Notes: a model not told the origin generated them from the sequence alone. A stretch of DNA of 64,000 nucleotides from Cristatella mucedo (GCA_009760855.2 WPIO01000188.1:301001-365000); one strand, 5' to 3'; positions 11,620 to 23,699 are shown, counted from the stretch's first letter. A program made the numbers and translations.

Positions 11620-13040
11620 GCCGAGTCAGTACTTCAGCAAGGAAAAACCGACATTTTCAGGAATGCTGACATAAGTCTCTCTTTAAGTTCTAATGGATCT
11701 CTTGGCAGCTTTTGATACCACAGATTGGAAGCCTCACTTGGGCGTTTACAGTCTGGTCTAGGCATCACAGAAACGGCGCTTCACTAGGTTAGGTCCTCTC
11801 GTAATGCAAGAATGGAGAGACTAAATGTCCCTGGCCTATGGTCACCTAGTGAAGATTCTATGTAGAATGCAATGGGATCCATTATAGGTCTACTTGCTTC
11901 TACAATTAATACTATCTCTCTGACCGATGAATCACCAAACATCAAGTACTTGTGCTTTCGTCTGTCACAATGTAATGTAATGTAATGTAATGTAATGTAA
12001 TGTAATGTATCTCCGTCAGTAACTCCACAAAGTCATAAAGACCATGTGGGTGTTACGCAGGAGAGTTTTGTATAACACACTCACAGCCTAAGTGGCTTTC
12101 GGTACGCATTCGGTAGCCAACAGACTTCGTCTCACGCAACAAAGAGAAAGTAGGAAGCATAGCAGAGTTAGGAGAGCAGTTGAGGTAGTGAGTAGCATAG
12201 AAGGACCGCTAAAAAAGATGTGCCATAGTCGGCAGTTGGAGAGTAGATGTCGTTGCGTAAGAATTGTGGAAGCGAGTTCCACAGTCTAGGACCTGCAGAG
12301 GTAAAGCTTCTAATCTCCCAGGATCTAAAACTTACTTGACTCCCTGGAATCATGCATTTGTACTTGGATGAGAGCAAACTTTCTCAAATTAAATGAAATA
12401 TAACCAACTTGCTAGTGCTCGAGCCAGCAAGGTCTTATTTAAAATATGGAAAACCTAATACTCAATATTCGCTCAGCCAGCCAAGTTCCTGCAGCCATTG
12501 CATGGAATCAGGGTGTCCTCATAACTTTCAGTTGATGACCAGATCTGTGCATTCGTAAGTTTGCCTACTTTAACCTAAGTAAAATTGCAGATTTTAAGCT
12601 TTCTTAGATATAGTCACAAAAGCCAGACTAGTTCATGCCTCTGTGACGCCCTGACTTAACTTTTGAAACTAAGTATTCGCAGTCCTTCTAGCCTGTGCAA
12701 TAAGATGCTTACCGTTGGCGCAAAGTTTTCAGCCAGCCTTATCAGGCATGAATGTCACCACTATCACCTAAAATTCTCGCCAGTTCACACTGGCACTCCA
12801 TCAAGCAGCCTATAGATTTTAAGATTCTATCTCTTACCTACAGGTGCCTGCATTCTACTGTTTTCAAAAACTTACATGAAATACTTCTTAATTAGAATCA
12901 AAAACTCTTCTTACTCTAATCGCTGGCTGTGCCCCTAGAAAACTAAAACTTCCTTGGAGACCGTGCTATCACTTACTAAGCTTCGAAGACTGGAATTCAC
13001 TCATTAGTGATATCAAGCCATACCCTCTTTGATGACATCA
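11620..13040 (+). pseudogene. Old L2-like LINE remnant (family C)
   Basis: A plus-strand degenerate RT. Near 11,690-11,730 it reads LLAAFDTTDWK, equivalent to DLSAAFDTIDH in LINE-A. From about 12,560 to 13,010 it follows the LINE C-terminal domain (SHWHSIKQPIDFKILSLTYR, against LHWLPVKQRIDFKVLSLTFR). Many stops. It is interrupted by the LINE-B copy B1, so it predates B1. Confidence 0.55.
11970..12385 (-). mobile_element. LINE-B copy B1, 3' end
   Basis: Begins on plus with about eight TGTAA units (the reverse complement of an ACATT tail), then the LINE-B 3' UTR and ORF end. On the minus strand the block reading FTSAGPRLWNSLPQFLRND (near 12,300) is the usual L2 C-terminal motif. Strongly 5' truncated and nested in an older LINE remnant. 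Confidence 0.8.
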
Positions 13041-13383
13041 AAAATAAGCTACAAGTTTCGACGTTCGCTCCTCCATGCCTCACCTCTGTCTGAGTTAATT
13101 GTTCTTTGTGTCTATGAGCATGCCGAAATCCTGCACTACATGACGAAACAATTTGACAAGCTCCCTTTTCAGCATTACTAAAGTACCTAGGCAGCCACAT
13201 GATTCGCTTGGTGTATTATATATTTTTAATTATCATTACCATTAGCATAGGCATAATTACTAATACTAGATCAGCAACAAATTACACTAAATTTAATTTA
13301 ATTTAAGCGAGATTTCATGCAGATTAATAAAACGATAGGAATTCAGAGAAAGTGGATGCAGCTTATATTATATGTAAGAAAAG

Positions 13384-13490
13384 CCTTTTATAATACTAAT
13401 AATACACTTGCAAAGCACTCTCAGGGAACTTGTTCAGTTTCTAGGCACTTTTGCTGCGAATGAAGCATCATTCGAATGGCTGCGGTCACA
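13384..13490 (-). mobile_element. LINE-A 3'-tail remnant
   Basis: Plus-strand ACACTTGCAAAGCACTCTC, then TTTCTAGGCACTTTTGCTG, match the inverse of the LINE-A hairpin and 3' UTR. Confidence 0.5.
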
Positions 13491-13794
13491 GATATCGGTT
13501 GGTAAAGCATCTTACTTACATACCTCGACTGCAATAACCTAGTTCACATCATCTAAGATAGTTTGTTTCATATTTGCAGCACCGTGTAACAGAAAAGAAA
13601 ACAGATAAAGGCCCGCTACCATCAGAGCTATTGGAGAGTACAACCACATTACCTAGCGCATTCTGACTCATCTATGTGATGGCCCCCTGCAACGTTGCAA
13701 GGGTTAATAGGAGGTTGCTGTATTGCTCACGATTACACAAAAAGCACGGCTAAGCCCAGAGGCACTACAGCACCATAATGGGCGGCCAGCTCTT

Positions 13795-14048
13795 CTATGC
13801 AAAGCCATCGGTTGTAGAGCCATGACAGATTACGTGCAACAAAGCTGTGCCTGCATGATCCAAATCTGAGCCTGATGGCCCCAAGTCTTCAATGACAATC
13901 GTACGGTGGCCACGGGAGCCTTCAGCATGCGACTGATTCTTAGAAAGCAACCGGTGACCATAAAAAGCAGTGGGTACCCATAAATCCAGTATGGTTGAAT
14001 TGAATGCGTATCCAGATAAGGGCGGCCATGTATCAAGGCAATCAAGAT
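13795..14048 (-). CDS. Candidate terminal exon (possible membrane protein)
   Basis: A minus-strand open block of about 85 codons ending at a TAG at 13,795-13,797. A good acceptor, with a run of T then AATGGAG, lies at its start. The frame entered in phase 1 (matching the donor at 14,278) reads LDCLDTWPPLSGYAFNSTIL, then SHAEGSRGHRTIVIEDLGPS. It contains NST and NQS, possible N-glycosylation sites. A second frame over the same DNA (13,830-14,140) is also open and hydrophobic (YGYPLLFMVTGCF), so the frame choice is uncertain. No family recognised. Confidence 0.3.
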
Positions 14049-14139
14049 CTCCATTGAAAAAAATAAGTCGCAATACTCCATGTATGCAAGTGTGCATACC
14101 AAGAGAAACATAGGTTGACTACATGAAAAGTGCATCCAA

Positions 14140-14153
14140 ACACACACACACAG

Positions 14154-14182
<29 letters not shown>
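14140..14182. repeat. (CA)n microsatellite
   Basis: Almost pure CA repeat with one GA interruption. Cys-Val open frames across it are artefacts. Confidence 0.95.
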
Positions 14183-14185
<3 letters not shown>

Positions 14186-14278
14186 GCGCATACGTTAATG
14201 CACACAGGTACACGAACGTTCGAGATCAACTTCCTGTCTAAAACTTTCACATCTCTACCAAGTGCAGCAAGGGCTTAC

Positions 14279-14444
14279 CCCTGAGAGACTGGACGCTGGA
14301 TGTGAAGACAAATGCCAGGACAAACCAGGCACAGTGTTGAATCATGTAACTTGGCATCCAGACGTAAGCTCCGAGTATAAAAAGATTGCCATAGGACGAC
14401 AGCAGAAGTGCGCAGAACACGTCGACGAGACGAGATGATAATCT
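14279..14444 (-). CDS. Candidate exon with two membrane-spanning segments
   Basis: On the minus strand, one frame between an acceptor-like GGCAG/AGATTA and a donor GGG/GTAAGC (GT at 14,278-14,277) reads RLSSRLVDVFCALLLSSYGN, then LFILGAYVWMPSYM and HCAWFVLAFVFTSSVQSLR. The hydrophobic runs of about 20 and 15 residues look like transmembrane helices. The donor is phase 1, which fits the acceptor at 14,049. I do not recognise the protein; a transporter or receptor fragment is possible. It lies in one of the few patches without LINE sequence. Confidence 0.4.
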
Positions 14445-14660
14445 CTGCCTGGTCGAGCATGGTGCAAAGACGAGCGATTAGCCAATCAGTTCAGCCACAC
14501 AGTCTCCAAATATCCACGTCAAGCACACAAAAAACATGGCACCTTTTCGTAGGAAAAACGGCACGCATGAGAAGGGAGGAAGCCGGTCCTCGGCAGCAAA
14601 TCTCTATGCTGCCCGGTCAACAGCAGCTAAAATAGCAGGTCGGTTCAAAACTATCTCCTG

Positions 14661-14972
14661 TTGAAATACATTAAGGGAAGATTTCTAAACAATCACCGAA
14701 ACCCAAAATTTGAGAGAACTGAAACTTTTGCAAAACATAACATTGGTCCAACACTGAAGCCGTGTCTTGAGGAAACCTGCGAGGATGTTTATCGGAAGGC
14801 CACACCAGAGACTACATGTGTGATTAAAGAAATCATGGACAAGCCATGTACCATAGAAATAGTGCCGTTTAGAGACTTGAAGCATAGGAAGAAAACTGTA
14901 ACAAAAACCTCATCCACTCCATTAGAAATAAAATGTCTACCAAACTGCAGGTGTAGGCAATTGCTACAAAAT
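14661..14972 (+). CDS. Candidate Cys-containing exon
   Basis: A plus-strand open frame of about 104 codons ending at an excellent donor, CAAAAT/GTAAGTATA (GT at 14,973, phase 0). It has eight Cys: PCLEETCEDV, TTCVIKEIMDKPCTIEIV, then IKCLPNCRCRQLLQ. Lys, Glu and Thr are frequent, as in ordinary secreted or matrix protein sequence. The 5' border is unclear because the frame stays open to about 14,630 with no clean acceptor. The paired Cys suggest an extracellular domain, which is only inference. Family not recognised. Confidence 0.45.
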
Positions 14973-14998
14973 GTAAGTATAACGATACTAAAATTATT

Positions 14999-15090
14999 TA
15001 GCACCCCCTAGAACTTTTCTTCCTTCTAGGCACTTTGCATTTGCTGCAAAGAAAGCATGATCAAATGGTTAGTGTTGGCATGCTCAACCT
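14999..15090 (-). mobile_element. LINE-A 3'-end fragment
   Basis: Inverse of the LINE-A 3' end: TCTAGGCACTTTGCATTTGC, then GCATGATCAAATGGTTAGTG. It ends where an oppositely oriented fragment begins. Confidence 0.65.
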
Positions 15091-15395
15091 GGAACTCACA
15101 ACTAAGTTTAATCATGACATCTGCTGACTTGTCCACATTAAAAATAAATGAAAACGCATCTATTTATCACAGCATTTAGTGGTTCACTGTGATTCGACCG
15201 TCCTGCGGTTATGCGTGCTGACACTGTGCATGCTACCACTTCTATTGCTTGCATGCTGACACTTGTGCATGTCACCCCTAACCTGTTATTCTTGTTGTTT
15301 ATTTTAAGATGCTACCACTAACCATTCGATCATGCTTTGTTCGCAGCAAATGTAAAGTGCCTACAAAGAGAGTTTTCTGAGAGACCTGTGGACGT
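15091..15395 (+). mobile_element. LINE-A 3'-end fragment, inverted to its neighbour
   Basis: Plus-strand LINE-A ORF end and 3' UTR (GGAACTCACAAC to the hairpin near 15,350-15,390), without a clear (ATT)n tail. It abuts the minus fragment at 14,999-15,090 and is followed at 15,395-15,435 by scrambled 3' UTR sequence. Confidence 0.7.
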
Positions 15396-15439
15396 CACCT
15401 CTAACCATGGTATGCTTTTTGCCATTGAGCATAATAGTA

Positions 15440-17175
15440 ATATTATTAATAATATTTGATATAGCACCCTTAGAGAACTCTCTTTACGGGCGCTTTACAT
15501 TTACTGCAAAGGAAGCGTGATCGAATGATTAGTGGCAGCATGCTCACTAAGCAACAAGAAAAACATGATTAGGGGTGGCATGCACAGGGGTCAGCATGCA
15601 AGTGTGGTTAGTAGGCAGCATTCGCGGTGTCAGCACACATAAGCACATAAAGGACGAATCACAGGGACACGTGAAATGCTGTTCTAAATAGGTGTGTTAT
15701 TAGTTTCTTTTTAAATTTTGTCAAGTCACTAAATGTCGTGACACATGTTGGGAGTGCGTTCCAGGCTTTGGGAGCATACGAACTGAAAGCACTGTCTCAA
15801 AATGATTTGAGATTACTACGAGGTATATATAAAAAGTTGGATTTCGAACAGAAGGTGGTACGATGCTTAGCCTGGTGGGGTGTATATCTGATAAGCAGGC
15901 TGGAGCCAAAAAATAGAGGGACCTAAAAGTGAATGACACGACCTAGAAATCGATGCATTGCTTGACTGGGAGCCAGTGCAGGTCGGTGAGTAGTGATGGG
16001 ATGTGGTATCTGCGACACTCACGACAGACAAGCCTAGCTGCATGGTTTTGCAAAAGCTGTAATAGCCTGAGTTCGCAGACTGGTAGGCCAGCAAGCCGTG
16101 AGTTACAGAAGTCAAGACCGGATGTCACAAATGCATGGACCAATTTAGATGTGGCATCCCTGTCTAAACATGCCCGAGTTTTAGTAATGTTACGTAGCTG
16201 AAAGTATGAGGACTTGACTGTGGAGCTGATAAGATAGTATTGTGACATGTCACTTTGGAACATGACACCAAAATTTCGAGCAGATTCAACAGGACATGTA
16301 GTGGATTTGAGCACTAGCCTTTCCAATTTCTGAATCACACATGGTTCTCCCATAACTACTAAGTTGGTTTTATCATCATTCAATTTAATGAACCTTGCTG
16401 CTATCCATGTACAAATGCCACAAATACATGCAGCAAGAGAGTTAAGAGAATTCGACGTGCGGTAAGGCTGGGAGGGATCAATGCAAAAGTGCAACTGACT
16501 GTCACCTGCGTAAAAGTGAAAGTTTAGATTGTGCTTGGCAATTACATCGGTAAAAGAGGGAGAGTATAAACCATTAAAAGATCATGACCATGCACAGAGC
16601 CCCGAGGTACTCCGTATTTAGAGGCTCCTCGGGTGATCTTTGTCCATTTACATTATTACACCAGAATCTCCCACTGAGATAAGACTTCAACCATTGTAAT
16701 GCAGCGCCAGTGATACCCAGGCGAGATGAGAAGCACTCAAGGACTTGACGATCGACAGTATCAAAAGCAGCCGGAAGATCGAGCAAAACAAGCAGAGATA
16801 CTACACTACCTTCGTCTGTATTCCTGAGTAAGTCCATGTAAACCCAAGGAATGCTAACTTTGTGGAGTGATTAGCTCTAAAACCAGACTGGAACTTACTA
16901 TAAGATTTGAAGTTTCAACATACGAGTTCAGCTGGTCTACCGCGACTTGTTCCAGTGTCGTTAATAGGAACGCTAGAAAGGAGACTGGGCTGTAGTTGCT
17001 CAAGCTCTCTTGGTCTAGTGTTGCTTTTTGAGTAGTGGCCTGACTACAGCCTTTGAAAGGTGCTGGGACATGACCTGAGGCTAATGACATATTTATGATG
17101 GTAGTTATGCATGGCAAAGCTAGAGAAGCAATCGGCTAGGTCACAATAAGGATCACTTTTAAGGAGCTGATGCGT
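15440..17175 (-). mobile_element. LINE-A copy A5, decayed
   Basis: A minus-strand LINE-A from the (ATT)n-like tail (15,440) to the fingers region (near 17,150). It keeps the C-terminal domain (HAFVTSGLDFCNS) and RT pieces (DLPAAFDTVDRQV near 16,760). The catalytic box area is damaged and frameshifts split the frame. Between 17,115 and 17,130 it jumps past about 200 bp, an internal deletion. Confidence 0.82.
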
Positions 17176-17259
17176 GCCCTATCTCACTTGGAGACACCAT
17201 AGCATTCATGTCAATGGGCACCAATCACCTGAGGAGAATTTAAAGTAGGGGACACGCCC

Positions 17260-17430
17260 TTGGGTCATACTCCAGGGATAATGCCCTCACTCCTCACGAA
17301 CCAGGTCATGGGTTTGATTACGTCAGGTGGCGATACTTTTTCCTACTGCAAGTAGGGTGACAGCAGCCAAGGCTCTTCCCTTGCTATATAAATGAGGCTT
17401 TTGGATCAACTAGCCTTTTACGGGAGGGGG
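17260..17430 (+). mobile_element. SINE-2 copy (diverged)
   Basis: Plus-strand match to SINE-2: ATGGGTTTGATTACG in place of the B box, CCTACTGCAAGTAGGGTGAC, then TTGCTATATAAATGAGGC and GGATCAACTAGCC at the 3' end. The 5' tRNA-like part is poorly preserved. Confidence 0.55.
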
Positions 17431-17451
17431 TCTTTGCCTACCACATCAACT

Positions 17452-18208
17452 TAATAATAATAATATTAATAATAATAATGTACTTGATAAAGCACCCTCA
17501 GAGAACTTAATCTTTTTATAGGCGCTTTACAGTTGCTGCAAATGAAAATGCAATTAAATGGCAAGTAAAATCATGCTTGAAAAACAAACAAAATGAATAA
17601 CATGGTTAGGGGTGACATGCACAGGGTCAGCATGCAAATGTGGTTAGTGGCAGCATGCACAGTGTCAGCACCCATAAGCACATCAAGGACGAACCACAGG
17701 GACCCACTAAATGCTGCCCTAAATAGGTGTGTTTTTAAATTCTTTTTAAATGTGGTCAGGTCAGGGGATGTTCTGACACAAGTCAGGAGGGAGTTCCAGG
17801 CTTTTCGCTTTGGGAGCATACGAACTGAATGCATGGTCTCCAAAGGATTTGAGGTTTGTACGGGGTATTTGTAGACTGTTGGATTCCGAAAAGCGGGTGG
17901 TACGATGCTTGGCCTGATGGGGGAGTATATCTGAGAGATAGGCTGGAGCCAAAGAATGAAGTGACCTAAAAGTGAGCGACAAAACCTTAAAGTCAATCCG
18001 TTGCTTTACTGGTAGCCAGTGCAGGTCTGCGAGAAGTGGAGTAATGTGGCAACTGCGAAGCTCACGGCAGACAAGCCTAGCTGCAGAGTTTTGCACCAGC
18101 TGCAGTCGCCTGAGCGCACATGCCGGTAGGCCAGCGAGCAGTGAGCTGCAGAAGTCGAGACCGGATGTCACGAATGCATGGACCAACTTAGATGTGGTAT
18201 CCTTACGC
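17452..18208 (-). mobile_element. LINE-A copy A6, 5' truncated
   Basis: A fairly young minus-strand copy with (ATT)n tail, hairpin, 3' UTR and the last ~150 codons (DFCSSLLAGLPACALRRLQL, then DLHWLPVKQRIDFKV). It is truncated at the ACLDKDTTSK block, with one shift near 17,800. Confidence 0.85.
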
Positions 18209-18589
18209 AGGCCAGCTACTAGCAATCAAAATCAACACGAGAGAAAGTGCTAAAGTAATTTATGGAGCACAAAAGGCACTAGCAGTGCAATTCAACCCAA
18301 CCAGATTTATACTACTCACCTATCACTGCACGAAGAAATCAGCCACGGCAAAAGAGAGACCGCAAAGCACACCAACGTGAACAGTAGATGCTCTGAAAAA
18401 ATTACATTACACACATATAAGCATGAGGAAAGATCAGAAAGCAAGATATCAGCAGGTGGGCCTCTAGTAACAAATGTCTACTTCTATCCTTGCTTTTAGT
18501 CATGATTAAAGTAGTGCGCCTTCTTTAACTAAGCGATTTGAGGATTGGTTTTAGGACAGGAGATTTTGCAGGTGGTTATATAGACCGAG

Positions 18590-20758
18590 TTAACTTGCTC
18601 GCCTGGGCTGAGACTTGGCTAAAATCCGTAAACTGTCAGACAATTAAAGACAACCCTGACTGGTTTATCCTTCTTCCACACCAATAGATCAGTCAAACTG
18701 TCAAACTGGAGGTGGAATCGGTATGGCACATGCTCGAGCTTTGACTTCAAGCCGTTCGCAGTACCCTCGAAGCAGTCTTTCGAATCTGTTGCCTTGATTT
18801 CACCCAACAATAAGCTACCAACGGCGGCAGTAGTCTGTCGCCTACCAGGTACACAGTTCTACATTATCTCAAATCTCTCTTATCTCATTTCAATTCTATG
18901 AGCAAGAAATCGATCGTTCCTAATTATGTGTCATTTCAAACATTTTAATAGATTTACTGACGCCTTCAAGATTGAATTATGTGCATTGACTGACTCACTG
19001 TCTCTTGTGGCTCATGTGCGCGACCCTACTAACCTTAACGGTCACACTTTTGAAAACATTTCTCATTCAACTGCACTTTGTCATCATAAATTGTAACCAA
19101 ATCCGGCTTATCTGACCACATACAGATCTCATTCAGTGAACGATGTGTGACCTCCTCTTCCTCCTCTATGAAAACCTGTGAATCACAAAACCTCAAGACC
19201 CTTTTGACATCGATGCTGTCCATGCGAGAATATCAGCTTCGCACTTCTGCTCAATCCACCTTCCGACCTGTCATCATTCGTAGATAGCTATAGCACGAAA
19301 CTAGCTGACACGCCCGACAAGTTTACACCTCTGACTATGGGCACGGTGCGCCCTCGCGCAGACGGCATATGGTTAACCCGAGACATTAAACTAGCTAGGT
19401 CTACGAAGTATAAGCTAGTACAGCATACAAAAGATCAGGACTGTCTATCGACGGGCATACGAGGACTATAATAGGTCGCACCAGTCGATTCTAGCAAAGG
19501 CGAAGTCAAGGCTTCCACAAAAACATTATCGAATCAAACATGCACAATCTAAAAGTGGTGATGTCGATGATCAATCGTCTCCTTGACTGCTTTTAGATAG
19601 GCTATTTACCTAGTGATCCAAGCGATGATCTAGCTGATCGCTTCTCTAGATTCTTTGCAAACAAGATACACAAGATAAGATCAGTCAGTTCATCCCTAAA
19701 ATGACAGCATCCCACTGGAATCATGTCCCTTAACTCCATGCAAAACCTCAATGCCTACATTCAATAAAGTCGCTAGTAACACCATTCTGGAGTTCATATC
19801 CCAATGAAAAAAAGGAACTGGTCATCTGGACCCTATTCCCACTGTCCTGATTCTAAGAAGCTTTAACCTGCTGCTCCCATACACCTCTGCCAATACATGT
19901 CTTGTCGAATATGCACGAAATTTAAGCATCCTGTCACAAAGTGACATTTCTGTAGACGACCACATCAGCTCCATAGTAAAGCCTGCCTACTCTCAGCTAT
20001 TGCTGAAATTCGGGCTTGCTTACACAGGGATACGTCTAAATTAGTCCATACATTCCAGGCATAACGTCTCGACTTCAGTAACTCACTGTTTGCTGGCCTA
20101 CCGGCATGTGCAATCAGGTGCTTACAGCTGGTGCAAACTCTGCAGCTAGGCTTGTCTGAAGTGAGTGTCACAGTTGCCACATCACACCACTTTTCGTCGA
20201 CCTGCACTGGCTACCAGTCAAGCAATGTATCGACTTCAAGGTTGTGTTGCTCACTTTTAGGTCCCTAAATTCTTTGGCTCCAGCCACCAATCAGATTTAC
20301 TCCTCCACCAGGCTAGGCATGCTAGAACCTGCTACTCGGAATATAATTGTTCACCTATACTGCGTACAAACCTCAAATCCTTTGGAGACAATGAATTTAG
20401 TGTGTATGCTCCCAAAGCCTGGAACTCATTTCGAGTGGTGTCTCGACATCTCCTGACTTGTCCACATTACAAAAGAAACAATAAATGCATCTATTTATCA
20501 CATCATTTAGTGGGTCCCTATGATTCGTTCTTTATGTACTTATGCGTTCTGACACTGTACATGCTGCCACTTACCATACTTGCAGGCTGACCCAATGCAT
20601 GTCACCCCTAACCAAGTTATTCTCGTTGTTTCTTAAGCATGCTACAACTAACCGTTCGATCATGCTTCCTTTGCAGCAAATGTTAAGAGCTTAGAAAGAG
20701 ATTTGAGTTATCTGAGGGTGCTTTATCAAATATATTATTATTATTATTACTATTGTTA
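18590..20758 (+). mobile_element. LINE-A copy A7 with endonuclease remnant, RT core deleted
   Basis: The only copy where part of the APE-type endonuclease is readable. AWAETWLK near 18,600 equals the TETWL motif. SFESVALISPNNKLP lies near 18,770. LSLVAHVRDPTNLNGHT near 19,000-19,050 equals the endonuclease C-terminal GLVQHV-PTH-GHT motif of L2 elements. The linker (19,130-19,560) matches copy A1. At about 19,870-19,910 the sequence jumps from the start of the RT fingers (PIPTVL) to the region after the catalytic box (EYARNLSILSQSD), so the palm is gone. The 3' UTR and (ATT)n follow to 20,758. Confidence 0.78.
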
Positions 20759-20849
20759 CTAAACAATCAGAGGCCTATGGCACTCCAAAGCCATGCCCTT
20801 TCCAAAGCCAGTAGGGGCACTAAAAATCGGCACCTTGCTGTTTCAAACA

Positions 20850-21313
20850 ATTGGGGAATGGTTCGGTTTGCCAAGCTCCAGCGACAGACTTAAAGTTGAT
20901 ATCACCAAGAGTAGCCACTGAACTTCTGAGGTTTGTAGCAAGCATTGCATACCCAATACTAAAGCAAGCTGCAGCTGCCATTAGGCTGACCCATCAGGTG
21001 GAATTACAAAATGCTAAATATGCTGCAGGAATGGAAGGTCCCACTTGATTTCGACAAGCTCCAAACTCATGATAATCTGAGTCATATGACCTCATACATG
21101 CTCATGCAAGCATCTCAAACACATGCAGCACATAATTCAATCGCGTGCCATTCATTGCAGGATGCAACGGCTGCAAATGAAAGGGCGACTTCGGCGGCAG
21201 GGCCAGTGTATCAAACCGAAGTGTGTGGGCTTGAGTCAGAGCAGCTCAGCCAATTGAGGGTATTCCAATTCAGGGCTGACTATTGCAAGCAGATCTCTAA
21301 ATTATTATGTTAG
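20850..21313 (+). other. Unassigned protein-like open frames
   Basis: Two overlapping plus-strand frames, 20,851-21,048 and 21,011-21,313. The first reads LKQAAAAIRLTHQVELQNAK, helix-like. The second continues with LDFDKLQTHDNLSHMTSYML and ALQDATAANERAT-like wording. A frameshift may join them. No domain, no good splice borders and no family recognised; it could be a broken gene or transposon gag-like sequence. Confidence 0.2.
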
Positions 21314-21623
21314 ATCCTGACTCCAGCAATAGGCCAGATGTATCAGACCAAATAATCCAAGAGCATGCAGATTAGCAGCAATTTAGGCCAGAGTGACAAG
21401 GACAGACTAAATTTCAGGGCTACGCTCATTAGCATCCAGAGTCACGGGAGCAGGCAAGAAGATGCCTAAGGAGTAAAAACTATTGTGAATGCTGGACTTA
21501 CAACATGGATCAATTGAGGATGGGTAACTGATGAATCAGCCAAGAACGTGATAACTGGTCACTTAAGGCCTGATTACCAATGTGTCATCAGCAGCTGTAT
21601 CTATTCACGATCTGTCTCTAGGT

Positions 21624-21745
<122 letters not shown>

Positions 21746-22599
21746 GCTGACCGTGGGCAGGAGTTCGCAGATTTATAGTAGCTAACCTGAGCATCAAACG
21801 GTAAAACCTAGTGATAATATGCCCATAGCTGCCCAATCAGTGTGCAAGCAATCAAGATCTGATTGACAGGGATACACTAATCCATTATTAAACTGTTTAA
21901 CTCTCGATAACACCAACAAAAATTAATAACGTATCTCTTGCACAAGATCAAAACAGAACCGATTTTTTCTTAAAACGCAGGCACGCAACAAAGGTCAGAT
22001 TACGACTGCTTGATATTATTTTCGATTCGTGAATTAATAAGATTAGGAACGTGTTATTTCATAATATATGGTTAGGCAGTGTTTTAAGCTCAGCTTACGC
22101 TATAGCAAGTCAGTTGTGCTTTGAGTGAAGCCTCTGTGATTGCCGAATAAACCCCTATACATAAAGGAGCCCGCTTGTCTATTGCTGCCATGCTCTACAA
22201 CCATCGGCATATGTGCATGTACTGGTACTGAAATGAAGGCTCGGTAACCGCACCTCGTGGCACCACTCGTATTAGTCAAGAATCGGTCAAGGGAACTGGC
22301 AACTTTACAGCAAAGGCTTGGTTTTCGGCATGAGATCTCAAGTATGGAAGCACTGGCAGTTCGTTTGTAACTCTAACTAGATGCTCCTCACCTAACTGCA
22401 AGATAAGCAAGAGCCTACAGTTATAGAAAGCATGATGGAACCGAAAATGACCAGTTTACTCAGGTGAAGAGAAATCTGAGGGAATAGGGGCATTTTCAAC
22501 AAAGACTTCAATTATTCATAGTCACTACAGGAGGTAACAGAAGCCAATAGCAAGTTCCAAGATTCCTGTGAATACAAACTCAAGTTTCATTGCAAAAGA

Positions 22600-23130
22600 A
22601 TTTCAATTTAAAGCAGTGGAATGGCAAGGCGACTGAAAACCGAGCAGATCTAGCCTCGATGATAAAAATGGAGCCAGTGAAGCTTAGACAAAAGTGGCAT
22701 GACCGGAGAGCTATTTTTCTGACTAGACCAGACGACCAGTCGCGTTTTGCATCAGCTTCAGATGGGCAGTCCCGAACTAAGGGAATTGCACTAATCTAGA
22801 CACGATGTCTTAAAAGCTTTAACTGTATAAAGAAAAAAAATTTGCTAATTAAACAGCCTCTTTTTGAAGAGCGACAGAAGAGCCTTTGCGACTATCACCA
22901 CCGCTTGCAGTGGCGATAAAGGATCGCCCACCGCATGATTCAAACCCACGATCTCGGGGCGAGGTCGTGAAAAGCAACTGCCTTACCTATAGAGCCATTA
23001 CGGCTCACCAAATGGCGGCTGTCACACTATTCGTCCTATTGGCCAAATGTTTAGCTACGTTCCTTAACTGAAAGTCGGTGGACTTAAAAGCAATGCACTC
23101 ATCCGACGACAATATGTTTAGAAACATCAT
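22600..23130 (-). pseudogene. Old L2-like LINE remnant interrupted by SINE-2
   Basis: Plus-strand GTCGCGTTTTGCATCAGC, then TAGACACGATGTC, correspond to the inverse of the LINE-A block around LVQNSAARL and DFCNSLL. After the SINE the match resumes (GGCCAAATGTTTAGCTACG, then CTGAAAGTCGGTGGACTTA), equal to the inverse of ACLDKDT-IAKI and FQLHN-SAY. Too decayed to place in LINE-A or another family. Confidence 0.5.
22851..23012 (-). mobile_element. SINE-2 copy
   Basis: tRNA-derived SINE on the minus strand. It has a near-perfect B box (GGTTTGAATCA against GGTTCGANNCC), GACCTCGCCCCGAGATCG upstream of it, the CCACTGCAAGCGGTGGTGAT body, and the 3' end AGGCTGTTTAATTAGC. Inserted in an older LINE. Confidence 0.75.
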
Positions 23131-23607
23131 GTTAGGATTAAAGGCAGAGTAGATGGGAGCAAACGGTAATTGACTTGCATACTTTCCAGCATATGCAAAG
23201 TCCCTAAATGAAATTTTGTTCTCCTAGGGTTCCATACGATATATTTTTCTTATTATTCTTGTTACTAGTATTAATGGCAGAAAACACCAACAGCTTGACT
23301 GGGAGGTTGAGGGCATATGGGAAAAGCTGCCTACCGCATACTGTAAGCAGCAGCTTGTAGTAGAAGCTCAGCTCAATGGCAGCAGTGATCACATACTCTC
23401 CTGCATGCTCAGATGACCACTTGTGAAAAGCCTGAGAGAGCAGACACATGAAAGCCAGCCTGAGGCACCAGGTGCTCTGCAACGAAATGCTGGCATCACT
23501 TCCAGGCATACACAAAGGCTTTGTTGCCACCTACAGCCGTGCCTCTGCTTGCAGCTGTCTCTTTCTTACATCAGTCTGTCCATCTGTCTCTCTCCCTCCA
23601 CAACACC

Positions 23608-23610
<3 letters not shown>

Positions 23611-23692
<82 letters not shown>
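23611..23692. repeat. (CT)n microsatellite, about 82 bp
   Basis: Pure CT run preceded by a CT-rich stretch from about 23,555. Confidence 0.97.
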
Positions 23693-23696
<4 letters not shown>

Positions 23697-23699
23697 TTT

